64,000 nucleotides of DNA from Paenibacillus sp. (GTDB taxonomy: Bacteria; Bacillota; Bacilli; Paenibacillales; Paenibacillaceae): positions 186,001 through 250,000 of the forward strand of contig JAILZT010000002.1 in NCBI GenBank assembly GCA_023512345.1, written 5' to 3'. Of the stretch, positions 16,966 through 26,174 are shown in pieces (position 1 is the first letter of the stretch; each line of letters begins with the position of its first letter). Position numbers and translations under genes: made by a program. Below the pieces are notes generated by a model, which was given only the letters and a program-made list of their open reading frames with translations, was not told where the DNA came from and ran no database searches.

Positions 16966-18441
16966 TTAAGAATGCTTTGCAATATGCTCGCCCACAAGCC
17001 TTCCTGACAGGGAAACTATCGGCGTTCCCCCACCCGGATGAGTGGTTCCGCCTACATACCAAAGCCCTTTGACATCAGCGGAACGGTTACCTGGGCGTGA
17101 GAAAGTCTGGCGAGCTGAGTTCGAGGAGATTCCATAGATAGCCCCTTTGTAAGCAAGCGTATCATCAGCTATATTCTGCGGCGTATAATGCTGAAAAACA
17201 TCTCCTTTTTCTATGCCGGTAATACCGTGTCCAGCAAGCATAGACAAGATTCTCCGGCCGTAAGAAGAGGACTCCTCCCCCCAGTCGCAGCTACCATTCA
17301 CATACGGAGCATTAGCCAGAATGAATAAATTGCTTCCACCTTCGGGAGCCATACCTGGCTCAGAGTATCCAGAGTAACAGATATACACGGTAGGATCTTG
17401 TGGAGGTTGCTTGCGCACAAAGATATCCCTAAACTCAGTCTCGTACTGCTCTGGATAAAATACTGTATGGTGCAGAAGTTCGTCATATCGACGCGGTACA
17501 CCGGCTAGAGTCACAAAACCGGATAGAGAAGGTTCGTATTTGGCGATTTTACGGTCACTCATTCTCGGACGAAGGCGTTCCGGCAAAAGCATCCGGTTAA
17601 TGCTAAGAACATCGCCTCCAGCTATGACTGTTTTGGCTGAAAAGAAACCTTTTGATGTGTCAACGCCCTGTGCTATACCGTTCACAACAGAAATCGCGTT
17701 TACCTCAGTGTCCGTTATGATATGCACCCCAAGCCGTTCAGCGAGAGCGACTAGACCCTCAACTAGCTTGTAGGTTCCACCTTTAACTCCATAGATACCT
17801 TCTTCAGTCTCCAAATAGCCAAGCATCGCGAAAATAGACGGAGAATCATAGGGCGACGATCCGACATAGGTAGCATAACGACCGAGCATAGCCAGAGTAT
17901 TAGGGTGTCTGAAGTAGCGTAACAGCAAGGAGTGAAGACTGCGGAAGGGACGTACACGAAGGAGATCACGTACGAGAGTTGGAGAGATTTTGTCTTGCCA
18001 AGAGAGCATCAGCCTATTCAGGAACTGCTTCTCACTGAGACGGTACAGGACGGCTGCTTCTGCCATGAAGTCAGAATAGCGAGCGGCATCCTCAGGACTA
18101 TAAACAGCGATTTGATCCTTCATAAATTCTGTATTTCGTGATAGATCTACCCTAGCTCCGTCCGAGAAAATATTACGTGTTCGCGGTTCGAGCTCATAAA
18201 GCTGTACATAATCCTCCATCGAGACACCAGCAAGCTCGTAGATAGACCGAAAAACATGGGGCATAGTAATCGTGCTGGGACCCCTGTCAAATGTATAACC
18301 ACCTGACTCCATCCGCTGCAGTTTGCCTCCAGGGTGAGGCTGACGTTCCAAAACCGTAACGTCCCATCCTTTTGATGCAAGAGTAACCGCGCAAGAAAGT
18401 CCGCCAAACCCAGCACCGATAATAACTGCCTTTGATTTCAT
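16966..18441 (-). CDS. CrtP-like diapocarotenoid oxidase (CrtNb type)
   Basis: A 491-residue FAD enzyme of the phytoene-desaturase family. The dinucleotide-binding motif AVIIGAGFGGLSCA is at the N-terminus, GYTFDRGPSTITMPHVF follows, and the C-terminal FAD motif is GLWYVGGTTHPGGGTPIVSL (split here as read). The pattern YVGSSPYDSP and the late YKGAIYGISS resemble staphylococcal CrtP, which oxidises a terminal methyl of diaponeurosporene. I infer that it forms the terminal aldehyde or acid here. The start at 18441 follows AGGGAGG. It is the last gene of the operon and overlaps the glycosyltransferase by 4 bp. Confidence 0.85.
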   Translation of the reverse strand: MKSKAVIIGAGFGGLSCAVTLASKGWDVTVLERQPHPGGKLQRMESGGYTFDRGPSTITMPHVFRSIYELAGVSMEDYVQLYELEPRTRNIFSDGARVDLSRNTEFMKDQIAVYSPEDAARYSDFMAEAAVLYRLSEKQFLNRLMLSWQDKISPTLVRDLLRVRPFRSLHSLLLRYFRHPNTLAMLGRYATYVGSSPYDSPSIFAMLGYLETEEGIYGVKGGTYKLVEGLVALAERLGVHIITDTEVNAISVVNGIAQGVDTSKGFFSAKTVIAGGDVLSINRMLLPERLRPRMSDRKIAKYEPSLSGFVTLAGVPRRYDELLHHTVFYPEQYETEFRDIFVRKQPPQDPTVYICYSGYSEPGMAPEGGSNLFILANAPYVNGSCDWGEESSSYGRRILSMLAGHGITGIEKGDVFQHYTPQNIADDTLAYKGAIYGISSNSARQTFSRPGNRSADVKGLWYVGGTTHPGGGTPIVSLSGRLVGEHIAKHS

Positions 18442-19592
18442 CGGTAATGCCTCCCTTTCCATTCGTATCCTTGCCCCGGAAGACTGCCCCACCAGGAACT
18501 AACGGCTATAGCGATTAGACAAGAGATGCTTACAGGGATCAGAAAACACAACCAAATCGCCTGTTTGCCGGACGCATCACAAATTCGTTTGATGGCTGCG
18601 CCAGCTAAGACAGCCGCTAGAGCCCATGCCGCTTCCGTCCACTGGCCAGTAAGAGAAGCAACAACCAACAATACCAACGGAAGAACATATAAAAAGGCAT
18701 ATGTAATTAGCATCCCTAACAGTAAAAGGGGCTGCCGCCCCAATCCGGCATATATGTTCTTGCGGTAGCCATTCCATACTTCTCGTGCGTTATGATACAT
18801 CCTCATATCTGTATAATCCACAATATTGATTAGCGCAACAGGATCGCCCGAACGTTTTACCGCTCGAGCCAAGGCCATATCATCCACAAGTTCGGAACGA
18901 ATGCCTGCATGGCCCCCACAACGGGTATAACTGTCCTGATGTATCAGCATAAATCCCCCATGTGCGGCAACAAAACGGGAATCACGGGAACCCCGAACCA
19001 ACGGAATAGGTAAATGACAGAGGATGGAGAAGTTCATTAAGGGCACAATCAGCTTCTCGAGCCAAGTGCCAGTCTCCTGACGGGGGAAGCCGGTAACTAA
19101 ACCGCATCGCTTCGCATCAGCAGAATTGATCGCCGCCTCAAGCGCATTCGGCCTAAGTCGAATATCGGCATCAAGGAAAAGCATCCACTGCCCTTTTGCT
19201 GCATCCGCAAGTTGGGCACAAGCATAGGATTTGCCCAGCCAACCCTTAGGCAGTTCCCGTCCAGATAGTACCCGAACACGGTGATCACCGGTACCCGACG
19301 CAATTTCCCCAGTACGATCACTGGAACGGTCATCCAGAACAAGAACCTCAAATTTCCAGCCCTGACTGCTGCAAGCTAGCACAGAGGCAAGACATTCGGC
19401 AATATTATCAGCCTCATCACGGGCTGGAATCAGTACAGACAAATACGAAGCTTCCCCCTGAGTAGTTGAAATCGCTGGAAACAACGGATTAGGATGCACT
19501 TCTCCCAACTTTGGCAGTTGTAATGAATTCCATCGTGCAAAGAGCCACTGGAGAACAAGGCAAATAACAATCATCTGAAGAAGCAAAATCAT
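18438..19592 (-). CDS. Family 2 glycosyltransferase (CrtQ-like), membrane bound
   Basis: A 384-residue GT2 enzyme with an N-terminal membrane anchor (about residues 1-20) and three or four C-terminal membrane helices. Catalytic features are VLIPARDEADNI, VLDDRSSDRTGEI, the DxD motif MLFLDADIRLRP and later ELVDDMALARAVKRSG. CrtQ of the staphyloxanthin pathway glucosylates a carotenoid carboxylate, and this gene holds the matching operon position. The start at 19592 is backed by GAGGGGAAG and overlaps the acyltransferase stop by 4 bp. Confidence 0.85.
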   Translation of the reverse strand: MILLLQMIVICLVLQWLFARWNSLQLPKLGEVHPNPLFPAISTTQGEASYLSVLIPARDEADNIAECLASVLACSSQGWKFEVLVLDDRSSDRTGEIASGTGDHRVRVLSGRELPKGWLGKSYACAQLADAAKGQWMLFLDADIRLRPNALEAAINSADAKRCGLVTGFPRQETGTWLEKLIVPLMNFSILCHLPIPLVRGSRDSRFVAAHGGFMLIHQDSYTRCGGHAGIRSELVDDMALARAVKRSGDPVALINIVDYTDMRMYHNAREVWNGYRKNIYAGLGRQPLLLLGMLITYAFLYVLPLVLLVVASLTGQWTEAAWALAAVLAGAAIKRICDASGKQAIWLCFLIPVSISCLIAIAVSSWWGSLPGQGYEWKGRHYR

Positions 19593-20326
19593 TTTCTTCC
19601 CCTCCCCAACAAGGCATCGAACCATTCATTAGTAGATCTTCCCGGTTTGATTAAGGGGCGGAATTGTTCCGGCATATAACCCCCGTTATTCACCATCAAT
19701 TTACGGTGAGTATTTAATTGTTCTTCAAGCACGGATTGCAGCTCTCTACCGATACTGTCCCGGTCCATTCCCTTCCACCTATGAAGGAGCGGTTCCCCTG
19801 CAACAAGTGTTGCTTCCGGCTTGGAATGCCGGAATAAACCGTGATACAGCGTCACAGGTACAATAGCCGCTTCCGGACACAGGCGCAATACTAGAGCAGC
19901 CCCCGGCTTAAGTATCAACGGTCGGTGTTCCAAAGGTTGGATTTCACCTTCAGGATACATCCATACACTTCCGCATTGACGGAGTACCCTTGCCGTATAA
20001 CGTAGTGAAGCACTGATATCCCCTGTACGTTCGCGATTAATTGAATAAGCTCCAATCTTGCGGAAAAACTTATATTTAAGCAGCTGTTCTTCCTCCATCA
20101 TGAAGAAATGTTCACTGTCCGTAAGGGTACGGGCTGCGTGGTACGCAAGCAGACCGTCCCACCAGGAACTGTGATTCATAATGTACAGCAGCGGCCGGTT
20201 TTCTGTGGATTGTGGTTTCAATTCCCCAGCAGCTCCAAAATACCGAAAATGCCTGCGAATCAAATAAAGGGAGTTGTAACGGTGAAACAGCTTATCAAAA
20301 TTTCTATGTTTGGCGGCTTCCAGCAT
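19589..20326 (-). CDS. PlsC-type acyltransferase (probable carotenoid glycoside acyltransferase)
   Basis: A 245-residue lysophosphatidate-acyltransferase-like protein. The catalytic motif NHSSWWD (NHxxxxD) and the MYPEGE motif (block III) are both clear, and INRERTGD lies between them. The genomic position suggests that it adds a fatty acyl chain to the sugar of the carotenoid, the job of CrtO in S. aureus, although CrtO is a different family. The start at 20326 is supported by AAGGGAG and overlaps the preceding gene by 23 bp. Confidence 0.8.
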   Translation of the reverse strand: MLEAAKHRNFDKLFHRYNSLYLIRRHFRYFGAAGELKPQSTENRPLLYIMNHSSWWDGLLAYHAARTLTDSEHFFMMEEEQLLKYKFFRKIGAYSINRERTGDISASLRYTARVLRQCGSVWMYPEGEIQPLEHRPLILKPGAALVLRLCPEAAIVPVTLYHGLFRHSKPEATLVAGEPLLHRWKGMDRDSIGRELQSVLEEQLNTHRKLMVNNGGYMPEQFRPLIKPGRSTNEWFDALLGRGRK

Positions 20327-21071
20327 AACGTAAACTCCCTTCGGCCAATAAGGCTCCGAGCGCGGCGATAACAGCACAGAGGGGCAATCCCTCACGCAGA
20401 CCCAATAATCCGAATAAAATTAGAATAGCCTGATATAATCTCGTCCCCCGGCGCGCAGCAGAACAGGATACCTTGACACCCGAGAGTGAGGTGGACAGAA
20501 TCGCGCCTACGATAAACCATCCCACAAAATTACTCCAAGGAACTCCATAAAATCCGCTTCCAGCATTCCAATGCCAGAAACCTCTGGCATGAGCAACAGG
20601 ATCAAGCACCAAATCCATGACTACTGTCCAAAAGCCCACCTGCAGTGCACGTACCAGAGTTAGACGTTTTCCCGAAAGGCCAAAATCACGACTGATTAGG
20701 ACAGCGCTGCTCACTACAGCAATCCAGGCAAAACCCAAAGTCACAGGTACACCGTATAGCAGCGGTCCCAATATATCCGAATATTCATAATTACCGAACA
20801 ATCTGCCAGAGTGTACCCCTATCCATTCAACAGTCATCCCACCCGTCCATAAGATAGCAGAAGATAACCACAATGGAAGGCGTCTCGAAATAATGACTGA
20901 CTGGTCGGACAGTAGATGCAGCTCAAGGCCTTCATGAATTAACTTCATAGCATATACAGCATAAAAGATAAGAAATAAGCCATTAGAAAAACGAAGACTT
21001 TCTGGAAGACTAAATACAATCATCAGCAATGCGCCTATACAATACCATCCCCAAAACAATATCCTGATCAT
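20304..21071 (-). CDS. CruF-like carotenoid hydratase (DUF422 family)
   Basis: A 255-residue membrane protein with about seven hydrophobic segments. It has the DUF422 signatures EWIGVHSGRLFGNYEYS, GVPVTLGFAWIA and DLVLDPVAHARGFWHW (with the conserved D-P-V-A and W-x-W residues), then FYGVPWSNFVGWF. Known family members (CruF) add water across the terminal double bond of acyclic carotenoids. Here it would create the tertiary hydroxyl on a C30 backbone that the glycosyltransferase could use. It starts at the crtM stop (TAATG overlap). Confidence 0.85.
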   Translation of the reverse strand: MIRILFWGWYCIGALLMIVFSLPESLRFSNGLFLIFYAVYAMKLIHEGLELHLLSDQSVIISRRLPLWLSSAILWTGGMTVEWIGVHSGRLFGNYEYSDILGPLLYGVPVTLGFAWIAVVSSAVLISRDFGLSGKRLTLVRALQVGFWTVVMDLVLDPVAHARGFWHWNAGSGFYGVPWSNFVGWFIVGAILSTSLSGVKVSCSAARRGTRLYQAILILFGLLGLREGLPLCAVIAALGALLAEGSLRYAGSRQT

Positions 21072-21943
21072 TAATTAACCGCCGCAGCGCCTCTGCTGTC
21101 AAAGGCGGAGGAATATCGGGCAGCCGTTCTCCGAAACATCAGGAGTTTGGCCTCGTCACTTACATAGGCCCGCCTGCGGAATACATCATATCCACTATCA
21201 GCCACATCATCTAAAATAGCTGCATAGAAAGCCGCTGCCAATTCAACAGCCATACCGCTTTCGGGAGGATAAGTATGCACATTATCCAACCCTTCCTTAA
21301 ACCAATCCAGCGCAGCCTCCTTCAGTTCCTGAAGAACGGCTATGAAGTTTTCGTTTACCACGCCTCTTTCAAGCTCCTGCTGACTGTACCCATTGCTCTC
21401 CATAACCTCTAGCGGCAGGTATCTGCGACCTCTCTCCAGATCTTCTCCTACATCCCGAATAATATTAACAATCTGCATTCCCATACCAAGAGCTATGCCT
21501 GCAGCCTGTGCTTCTTCATCGCTATCGTCTCTTAGAACGGGTAGGAGCATTTCTCCAACGGTACCGGCTACTAGGTAGCAATAGGATTCCAGCTGGTCCA
21601 TCGTCTCATAATGGGTAAAGGAAAGGTCTCTAACCTGCCCTTGCATTTGCAGCATAAACAGCTCCTTACTCGATTGCGGGAAATTCTCGAACAGCCAACG
21701 TAAAGCGGGCCAAATAAAGTGTCCTTCCGCATGGTCCAAGTTCTGAAAGTGATTACAGAGTTCGTGGATACTGTAGGGTGATTTCTCAGGTTCATCTACA
21801 CTGTCATCAATCATGCGGCAAAAAGCATAAATGACATGAACCGCTTCCCTGCGGGGACTGGGCAGTCCTGCGAACGCCCTATAAAAAGAAGAAGATCCTC
21901 TCTGAATCATTTCCTCACATCTTAGCAATATTTGTTCAATCAT
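21071..21943 (-). CDS. crtM: Squalene/phytoene synthase family enzyme (CrtM/CrtB)
   Basis: The enzyme condenses two prenyl diphosphates head to head, the committed step of carotenoid formation. Both Asp-rich motifs are intact: DDSVDE (about residue 46) and NIIRDVGEDLERGRRYLP (about 165). The 290-residue size is normal. Whether it makes C30 dehydrosqualene or C40 phytoene is not readable with certainty. The CrtN/CrtP-like neighbours favour C30, so I use crtM. It overlaps crtN by 8 bp. Confidence 0.9.
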   Translation of the reverse strand: MIEQILLRCEEMIQRGSSSFYRAFAGLPSPRREAVHVIYAFCRMIDDSVDEPEKSPYSIHELCNHFQNLDHAEGHFIWPALRWLFENFPQSSKELFMLQMQGQVRDLSFTHYETMDQLESYCYLVAGTVGEMLLPVLRDDSDEEAQAAGIALGMGMQIVNIIRDVGEDLERGRRYLPLEVMESNGYSQQELERGVVNENFIAVLQELKEAALDWFKEGLDNVHTYPPESGMAVELAAAFYAAILDDVADSGYDVFRRRAYVSDEAKLLMFRRTAARYSSAFDSRGAAAVN

Positions 21944-23426
21944 GTGTATTCATCTCCTTCATTAGTTCCTGAACCGCCAGTCTTGCACCCTGCATAACAA
22001 TTGGCACACCGCCACCCGGATGAACCGAAGCTCCAGCAGCGTATAATCCATCAATATTGTAAGGCTTAGGTTGAGGACGAAATACCCCGGACTGTGACAG
22101 TACCGGCGCGATACCAAAGCTGCCCCCGCCGTACATCCCATCATTCTCCGCATCTTCCGGAGTTCGAACTTTGCGCCATACCGTCTTGGCGGCAAGACCC
22201 GGATATCCGCGAGCCTCTGCATCTGCAAGTACCTTATCTACAAGTGGACCTGTGACAGCATTCCAATCGATAAGCCCCTTATTGGGAACAGGTACGAGAA
22301 AATATAAAACACTTTCTCCAGGAGGGGCAGCACTATCATCGAGTGCGACTGGGTTAAAGACATAATAAGATGGCTTATCGGGAATCAAGTTTCGGTCAAA
22401 CAGATCCTTAAGGCTGTCATCTAGGCTTTCGGGTAAGAAAAACTGATGTGTTAACGACTCCTCCCATCTTCTGGCGGCCCCAACATAGATGAGCACACAC
22501 CCTGAGGAAGGTTGGAATTTAGTCTTTGATTGCATTCCTGCGGGAAAGCTAAATCCTTGCTTTCCCGTCCCTTGTGGCAGTAAGCCTTCCAAATGGGGAA
22601 AGTCTCCGTTATAAATCACGGCATCAAACGAAAGGTCTGTCCCCTGAATAACTACTCCCCGGCATCTTCCTTCACTAACAAGCAGGGACTCAACCTCCGT
22701 GTTAGTCTGAATGCGGACCCCGCGTCGCTCCAACTCCTTCACCATGATCCGCGGGAGTTCTCCATATCCGCCCTTTATCATCCAAATCCCAAAGGCTTGC
22801 TCGGCATAAGGCAGCATGGTATAGATACCAGGTGTTCGGAACGGAGCTCCACCGATGTATAGGCTTTGCAGCGAGTAGGCATCCTTCAATTCCTCACTAT
22901 GGAAATACTGCCCCACTGCTGATCTCAAGCTTTTGAAAGCTTTCAATCGGGCCATCAGTGACAGATTCTTAAGGCTGAAGAAATCCTTTCGGGCCTTGAA
23001 GTCCTGCTCCAGAAAAGCTGCTTTACCCAGGGGAAACAGACGAGACATCTCATTCATAAACCTTATGAATCCCTTGCCCTCACCGGGATAAGACTTATCG
23101 ATCTCCGCTGCCTGCTCTTCAACTCCGTCCACCTTGGTCAACGTCCGTCCGCTCTTGAAATGGATACGATAGAGTGGATCACAGTGGAGCAGCTCTATGC
23201 TCTCTGCAGGCATTCCACCTTCCTCCAAAGTGGCCAGCAGCATATCGGGGAGAAGTACGATGGTCGGTCCCCGGTCCACTCGATAGGCTCCCTCTTCTTC
23301 AAAAGCTACACGGCCGCCAACTTGAGGGGCACGCTCGAACAATGTAACCTCCTGCCCCTGCTGGCTGAGCAGCAGTGCGGCTGTTAACCCGCCAATTCCG
23401 CCTCCGACAATAGCGACCCGGCTCAT
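21936..23426 (-). CDS. crtN: CrtN-like dehydrosqualene desaturase
   Basis: A 496-residue FAD-dependent desaturase. The N-terminal nucleotide-binding motif is VAIVGGGIGGLTAALLLS with the ERAPQVGGRV continuation. The DRGPTIVLLPDML segment, IKGGYGELPRIM and NDGMYGGGSFGIAPVLSQSG follow, and the C-terminal motif is GLYAAGASVHPGGGVPIV. This is the best candidate for the desaturase acting on dehydrosqualene, though the three CrtN paralogues in the locus cannot be assigned firmly by eye. It overlaps its upstream neighbour by 4 bp (ATGA). Confidence 0.85.
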   Translation of the reverse strand: MSRVAIVGGGIGGLTAALLLSQQGQEVTLFERAPQVGGRVAFEEEGAYRVDRGPTIVLLPDMLLATLEEGGMPAESIELLHCDPLYRIHFKSGRTLTKVDGVEEQAAEIDKSYPGEGKGFIRFMNEMSRLFPLGKAAFLEQDFKARKDFFSLKNLSLMARLKAFKSLRSAVGQYFHSEELKDAYSLQSLYIGGAPFRTPGIYTMLPYAEQAFGIWMIKGGYGELPRIMVKELERRGVRIQTNTEVESLLVSEGRCRGVVIQGTDLSFDAVIYNGDFPHLEGLLPQGTGKQGFSFPAGMQSKTKFQPSSGCVLIYVGAARRWEESLTHQFFLPESLDDSLKDLFDRNLIPDKPSYYVFNPVALDDSAAPPGESVLYFLVPVPNKGLIDWNAVTGPLVDKVLADAEARGYPGLAAKTVWRKVRTPEDAENDGMYGGGSFGIAPVLSQSGVFRPQPKPYNIDGLYAAGASVHPGGGVPIVMQGARLAVQELMKEMNTHD

Positions 23427-24970
23427 AATGCAGCTCCTTTACCGGAGATTCCAGCGGCAACGGCCCTTGAACGGGTTGCGCGATCCTGCTCTGTAAGCAG
23501 TCGCGCACTGATTTTCGCCGACTCGAATATCGTCGGCAATCCACTGCCGGGATGCGTTCCTCCGCCAACCAACCATATCCCTTGAACTTCCTGAAAGGTA
23601 TTGTGTGGACGAAGATACATCATCTGGCCCAGATTATGAGCTAAATTAAAAGTTGCACCGTTGTAAACATTCAGCTTATTCTGCCAATCCATCGGCGAGA
23701 AGAACAGACTCTCTTCGATTCGCTGTGATAAATCAGTCATTCCCGTTGCACGCTGCAGCCGCTCCAGCATTTCTTCCTGTACACTTGGCCCCGTCTTTTC
23801 CCAGTCAATATCTGCCTTCAGGTTAGGAACCGGCATCAACATGTACAGAGAGGACTTCCTAGGAGGAGCCAACGTTGGATCAAGGATGGAAGGATTATGA
23901 ATATACATTGAAGCATCAGCAGACAATGTACCGAGACGTGTAATCTCATCCACATTCAACCGATAATCCTCAGCAAAGTGAACGGAATGATGAGCCAAAT
24001 CAACTGCACCCTTTACACCCAGATACAGCATCGCTGTTGAGCAGGAATAACGTTTATTTTCAATTTTTTCCGGTGTATACCGTTTCAGTACTCCCGGCTC
24101 GAACAATTGAGTCATGGCTGAACCGAAGTCTGCACCGATCACTACATAATCTGCCTCCACCCTTTCACCATTCTCAAGTAGCAGCCCAGTGGCCCGGCCA
24201 TTCTGGACAAGCACTCGCTTCACACCACAAGACGTGTTCACAGCCCCGCCATGCTCAGAGATCACCTTGGCCATTGCCTGAAATACCTGATTGATACCGC
24301 CAATTGGATGATATAGTCCGTATCTGTGTTCTAAATAAGAAAGGATCGTGAATGTTCCCGGACATTCCCAAGGTGACATCCCTAAGTATTTGGCTTGAAA
24401 GGTAAAGGCATATCGAAGCCGTTCATCGTCAAAGTATTTGGACAGCCGATTGTATACGGTATCTGTGGCGTGAAGCTTAGGCAATGCACGCAAGACATCC
24501 TTTTTGACATAGTCTCCAACGGACTGAAAAGGGCGCTGAAGCAGCGGCATCACTCTATCGAACTTATCCGCCTCATCGTTCATGAAGCGCCGGTAACCGT
24601 TCCCGTTTCCAGGAAACAGCTTTTCGATTTCAGCAGCCGTTCGATCCTGATCAGTAGAAGGTGTAAATACGGTATCACCAAAATGCAATGAATATAGTGG
24701 ATCAAGCTCTTTTAACGTAATATAGTCTTGCAAAGAGCGGCCTGCAGAAGTGAACAGCTCCTCTAGAAGATGAGGCATCATTAGAAACGTAGCCCCCCTG
24801 TCAAATCGGTACTCTCCCAGTTGAAGTTCACTAGAACGTCCTCCAACCACATCCTGCTTCTCATAAACCTCGACATTATATCCTTCAGCAGCCAGCAGCA
24901 TGGCAACGGCCAAGCCTCCCGGCCCAGCTCCAACAACTGCCACCTTCGCAGCATCTTTTGTTCTAATCAA
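23423..24970 (-). CDS. CrtN/CrtI-family carotenoid oxidoreductase, first gene of the operon
   Basis: A 515-residue FAD enzyme with VAVVGAGPGGLAVAMLL at the N-terminus, YEKQDVVGGRSSEL, FDRGATFLMMPHLLEELF and a C-terminal GIWLVGGGTHPGSGLPTI motif (residues around 480). It is clearly a third, diverged paralogue of the two desaturase-like genes downstream. In related C30 pathways such extra copies act as aldehyde oxidase (CrtNc) or as a second desaturase; I infer one of these roles. It is the first crt gene after the promoter at 25045-25073, and GGGGG precedes the ATG. Confidence 0.82.
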   Translation of the reverse strand: MIRTKDAAKVAVVGAGPGGLAVAMLLAAEGYNVEVYEKQDVVGGRSSELQLGEYRFDRGATFLMMPHLLEELFTSAGRSLQDYITLKELDPLYSLHFGDTVFTPSTDQDRTAAEIEKLFPGNGNGYRRFMNDEADKFDRVMPLLQRPFQSVGDYVKKDVLRALPKLHATDTVYNRLSKYFDDERLRYAFTFQAKYLGMSPWECPGTFTILSYLEHRYGLYHPIGGINQVFQAMAKVISEHGGAVNTSCGVKRVLVQNGRATGLLLENGERVEADYVVIGADFGSAMTQLFEPGVLKRYTPEKIENKRYSCSTAMLYLGVKGAVDLAHHSVHFAEDYRLNVDEITRLGTLSADASMYIHNPSILDPTLAPPRKSSLYMLMPVPNLKADIDWEKTGPSVQEEMLERLQRATGMTDLSQRIEESLFFSPMDWQNKLNVYNGATFNLAHNLGQMMYLRPHNTFQEVQGIWLVGGGTHPGSGLPTIFESAKISARLLTEQDRATRSRAVAAGISGKGAAL

Positions 24971-25000
24971 GATTACTCCCCCTTACAACTGGCCTAACAG

Positions 25001-25130
25001 CTTATACAAAATCTTTCTAAACCTTATACAATATCTATACGGACATCATACATTCTTTAGGCGTATATGTAAATAACCTTATACAAATATTTTAAAAAAG
25101 AGATTATTTCGGCTTTAACCTTATACAAAA
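25001..25130 (-). promoter_or_regulatory. Four CarH-type operator elements around the crt promoter
   Basis: On the minus strand TTGTATAAGGTT occurs at about 25075-25086 and 25117-25128, again at 25021-25032, and once in a weaker form (TTGTATAAGCTG) at 25001-25010. Relative to the promoter they sit at about -80, just upstream of -35, at about +6 and at about +27. A fifth copy is in the regulator's own promoter. They are all in the same orientation, as expected for direct-repeat operators of a MerR-type tetramer. Confidence 0.75.
25045..25073 (-). promoter_or_regulatory. Sigma-A promoter of the crt operon
   Basis: On the minus strand TTTACA and TATGAT are separated by exactly 17 bases. The start point falls near 25037, between two operator elements, which suits repression. 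Confidence 0.7.
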
Positions 25131-25171
25131 AAAGACCTCCCGCATCACTCGTAAGTGATACAGAAGGCCTT
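25127..25171 (-). terminator. Rho-independent terminator after the CarH-like gene
   Basis: On the minus strand AGGCCTTC..ATCACT pairs imperfectly with AGTGAT..GGGAGGTCT and is followed by seven U. Its U-run overlaps the most distal operator copy. Confidence 0.75.
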
Positions 25172-25204
25172 AATAGGCAGTTCCTTTTAATTTGGCTTAG
25201 TCGC

Positions 25205-26122
25205 TTATATCCTGCCTTTTACCCCGGTAAATTCGTTATCGAACCAAGCCTGCCATTGCTCTGGATGCTCATTCATAACGAAATCTGGACCGGTGGGAGA
25301 ATGAGCAGATTCATAACCCTTGCCACCTGCAATACATTTCACTCCTGGGAAAGCTGCTTTCAACCGCTGAATTAACCCTTCGCAGTAGGGGATGAGCTCT
25401 TGATTCGTAACTGAAAGGCAAATCGCCCCCATACGATGTTGCTGATCCTCCAGCATGGATATAACCCCTTCCTCAGGTGTGTTGGCTCCTAGATAAAGGA
25501 CCTCCACTCCATTTTTTCGCAAAAATAGAGAGAACAGCAACAGCCCAATCTGGTGGTGCTCCCCGGCCGGACAAAAAGCCAGCACCTTCGGCAGATGAGA
25601 ATATACGGGAAATACATGAAAAAATTGATAAATGCGATTAGATATCATATGAGTCATATAATGTTCCTGCGCAACGGTTGCTGTACCTTCTTCCCACGCA
25701 CCGCCTACTTTGATCAATACAGGAACAAGTACCTGATGGAACATCGAATCGTAACCGTATAGGGAGAACCCAAAATCGATTAACGCATTCGCACGCTCCC
25801 CTTGAAATTCATAAAGCGTACTGTATATTTGATTTTTCATTTTTTCGAAGGCATCCTGGGGAGATCCGCTTATGGAGGAGATACTCTCCTTCAAATCCTT
25901 TTCCTTTCGTGCCTTCAACAATCGCACAGCATGCGAAATACTTATCCCCTGCTGCTCGGTCTGATTTTTCAGCCACCGAAGATCTTCAATATTATCTTGG
26001 CTGTACAGCCTGTAGCCTGATTCCGTTCGCTCAGGAGTCACAGCTTTATACCTGCTCTCCCAGGCTCTCAGGGTAACCGATGGAATATCCAGCATTTCGA
26101 CGACCTGTTTGATGGAGTACAC
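25205..26122 (-). CDS. carH: CarH/LitR-type MerR regulator with B12-binding domain (light-responsive repressor)
   Basis: A 305-residue regulator. The MerR DNA-binding domain fills residues 1-70 (YSIKQVVEMLDIPSVTLRAWE...SGYRLYSQDNI). A helical bundle follows, with the CarH cap signature W143-x9-E153-H154. Then comes a Rossmann-type cobalamin-binding domain with E188-x-H190-x-x-G193, the variant DxHxxG motif whose His is the cobalt ligand. In established members adenosylcobalamin binding in the dark gives a DNA-binding tetramer, and light breaks the Co-C bond and releases the operator. The neighbours (the carotenoid operon) and the repeated operators agree. The start is GTG with GAGGTG upstream. 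Confidence 0.88.
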   Translation of the reverse strand: MYSIKQVVEMLDIPSVTLRAWESRYKAVTPERTESGYRLYSQDNIEDLRWLKNQTEQQGISISHAVRLLKARKEKDLKESISSISGSPQDAFEKMKNQIYSTLYEFQGERANALIDFGFSLYGYDSMFHQVLVPVLIKVGGAWEEGTATVAQEHYMTHMISNRIYQFFHVFPVYSHLPKVLAFCPAGEHHQIGLLLFSLFLRKNGVEVLYLGANTPEEGVISMLEDQQHRMGAICLSVTNQELIPYCEGLIQRLKAAFPGVKCIAGGKGYESAHSPTGPDFVMNEHPEQWQAWFDNEFTGVKGRI

Positions 26123-26174
26123 GTTTCACCTCACTCACTTTCGCTTGTTTCTGCCACATATATTTGAATCTTCA

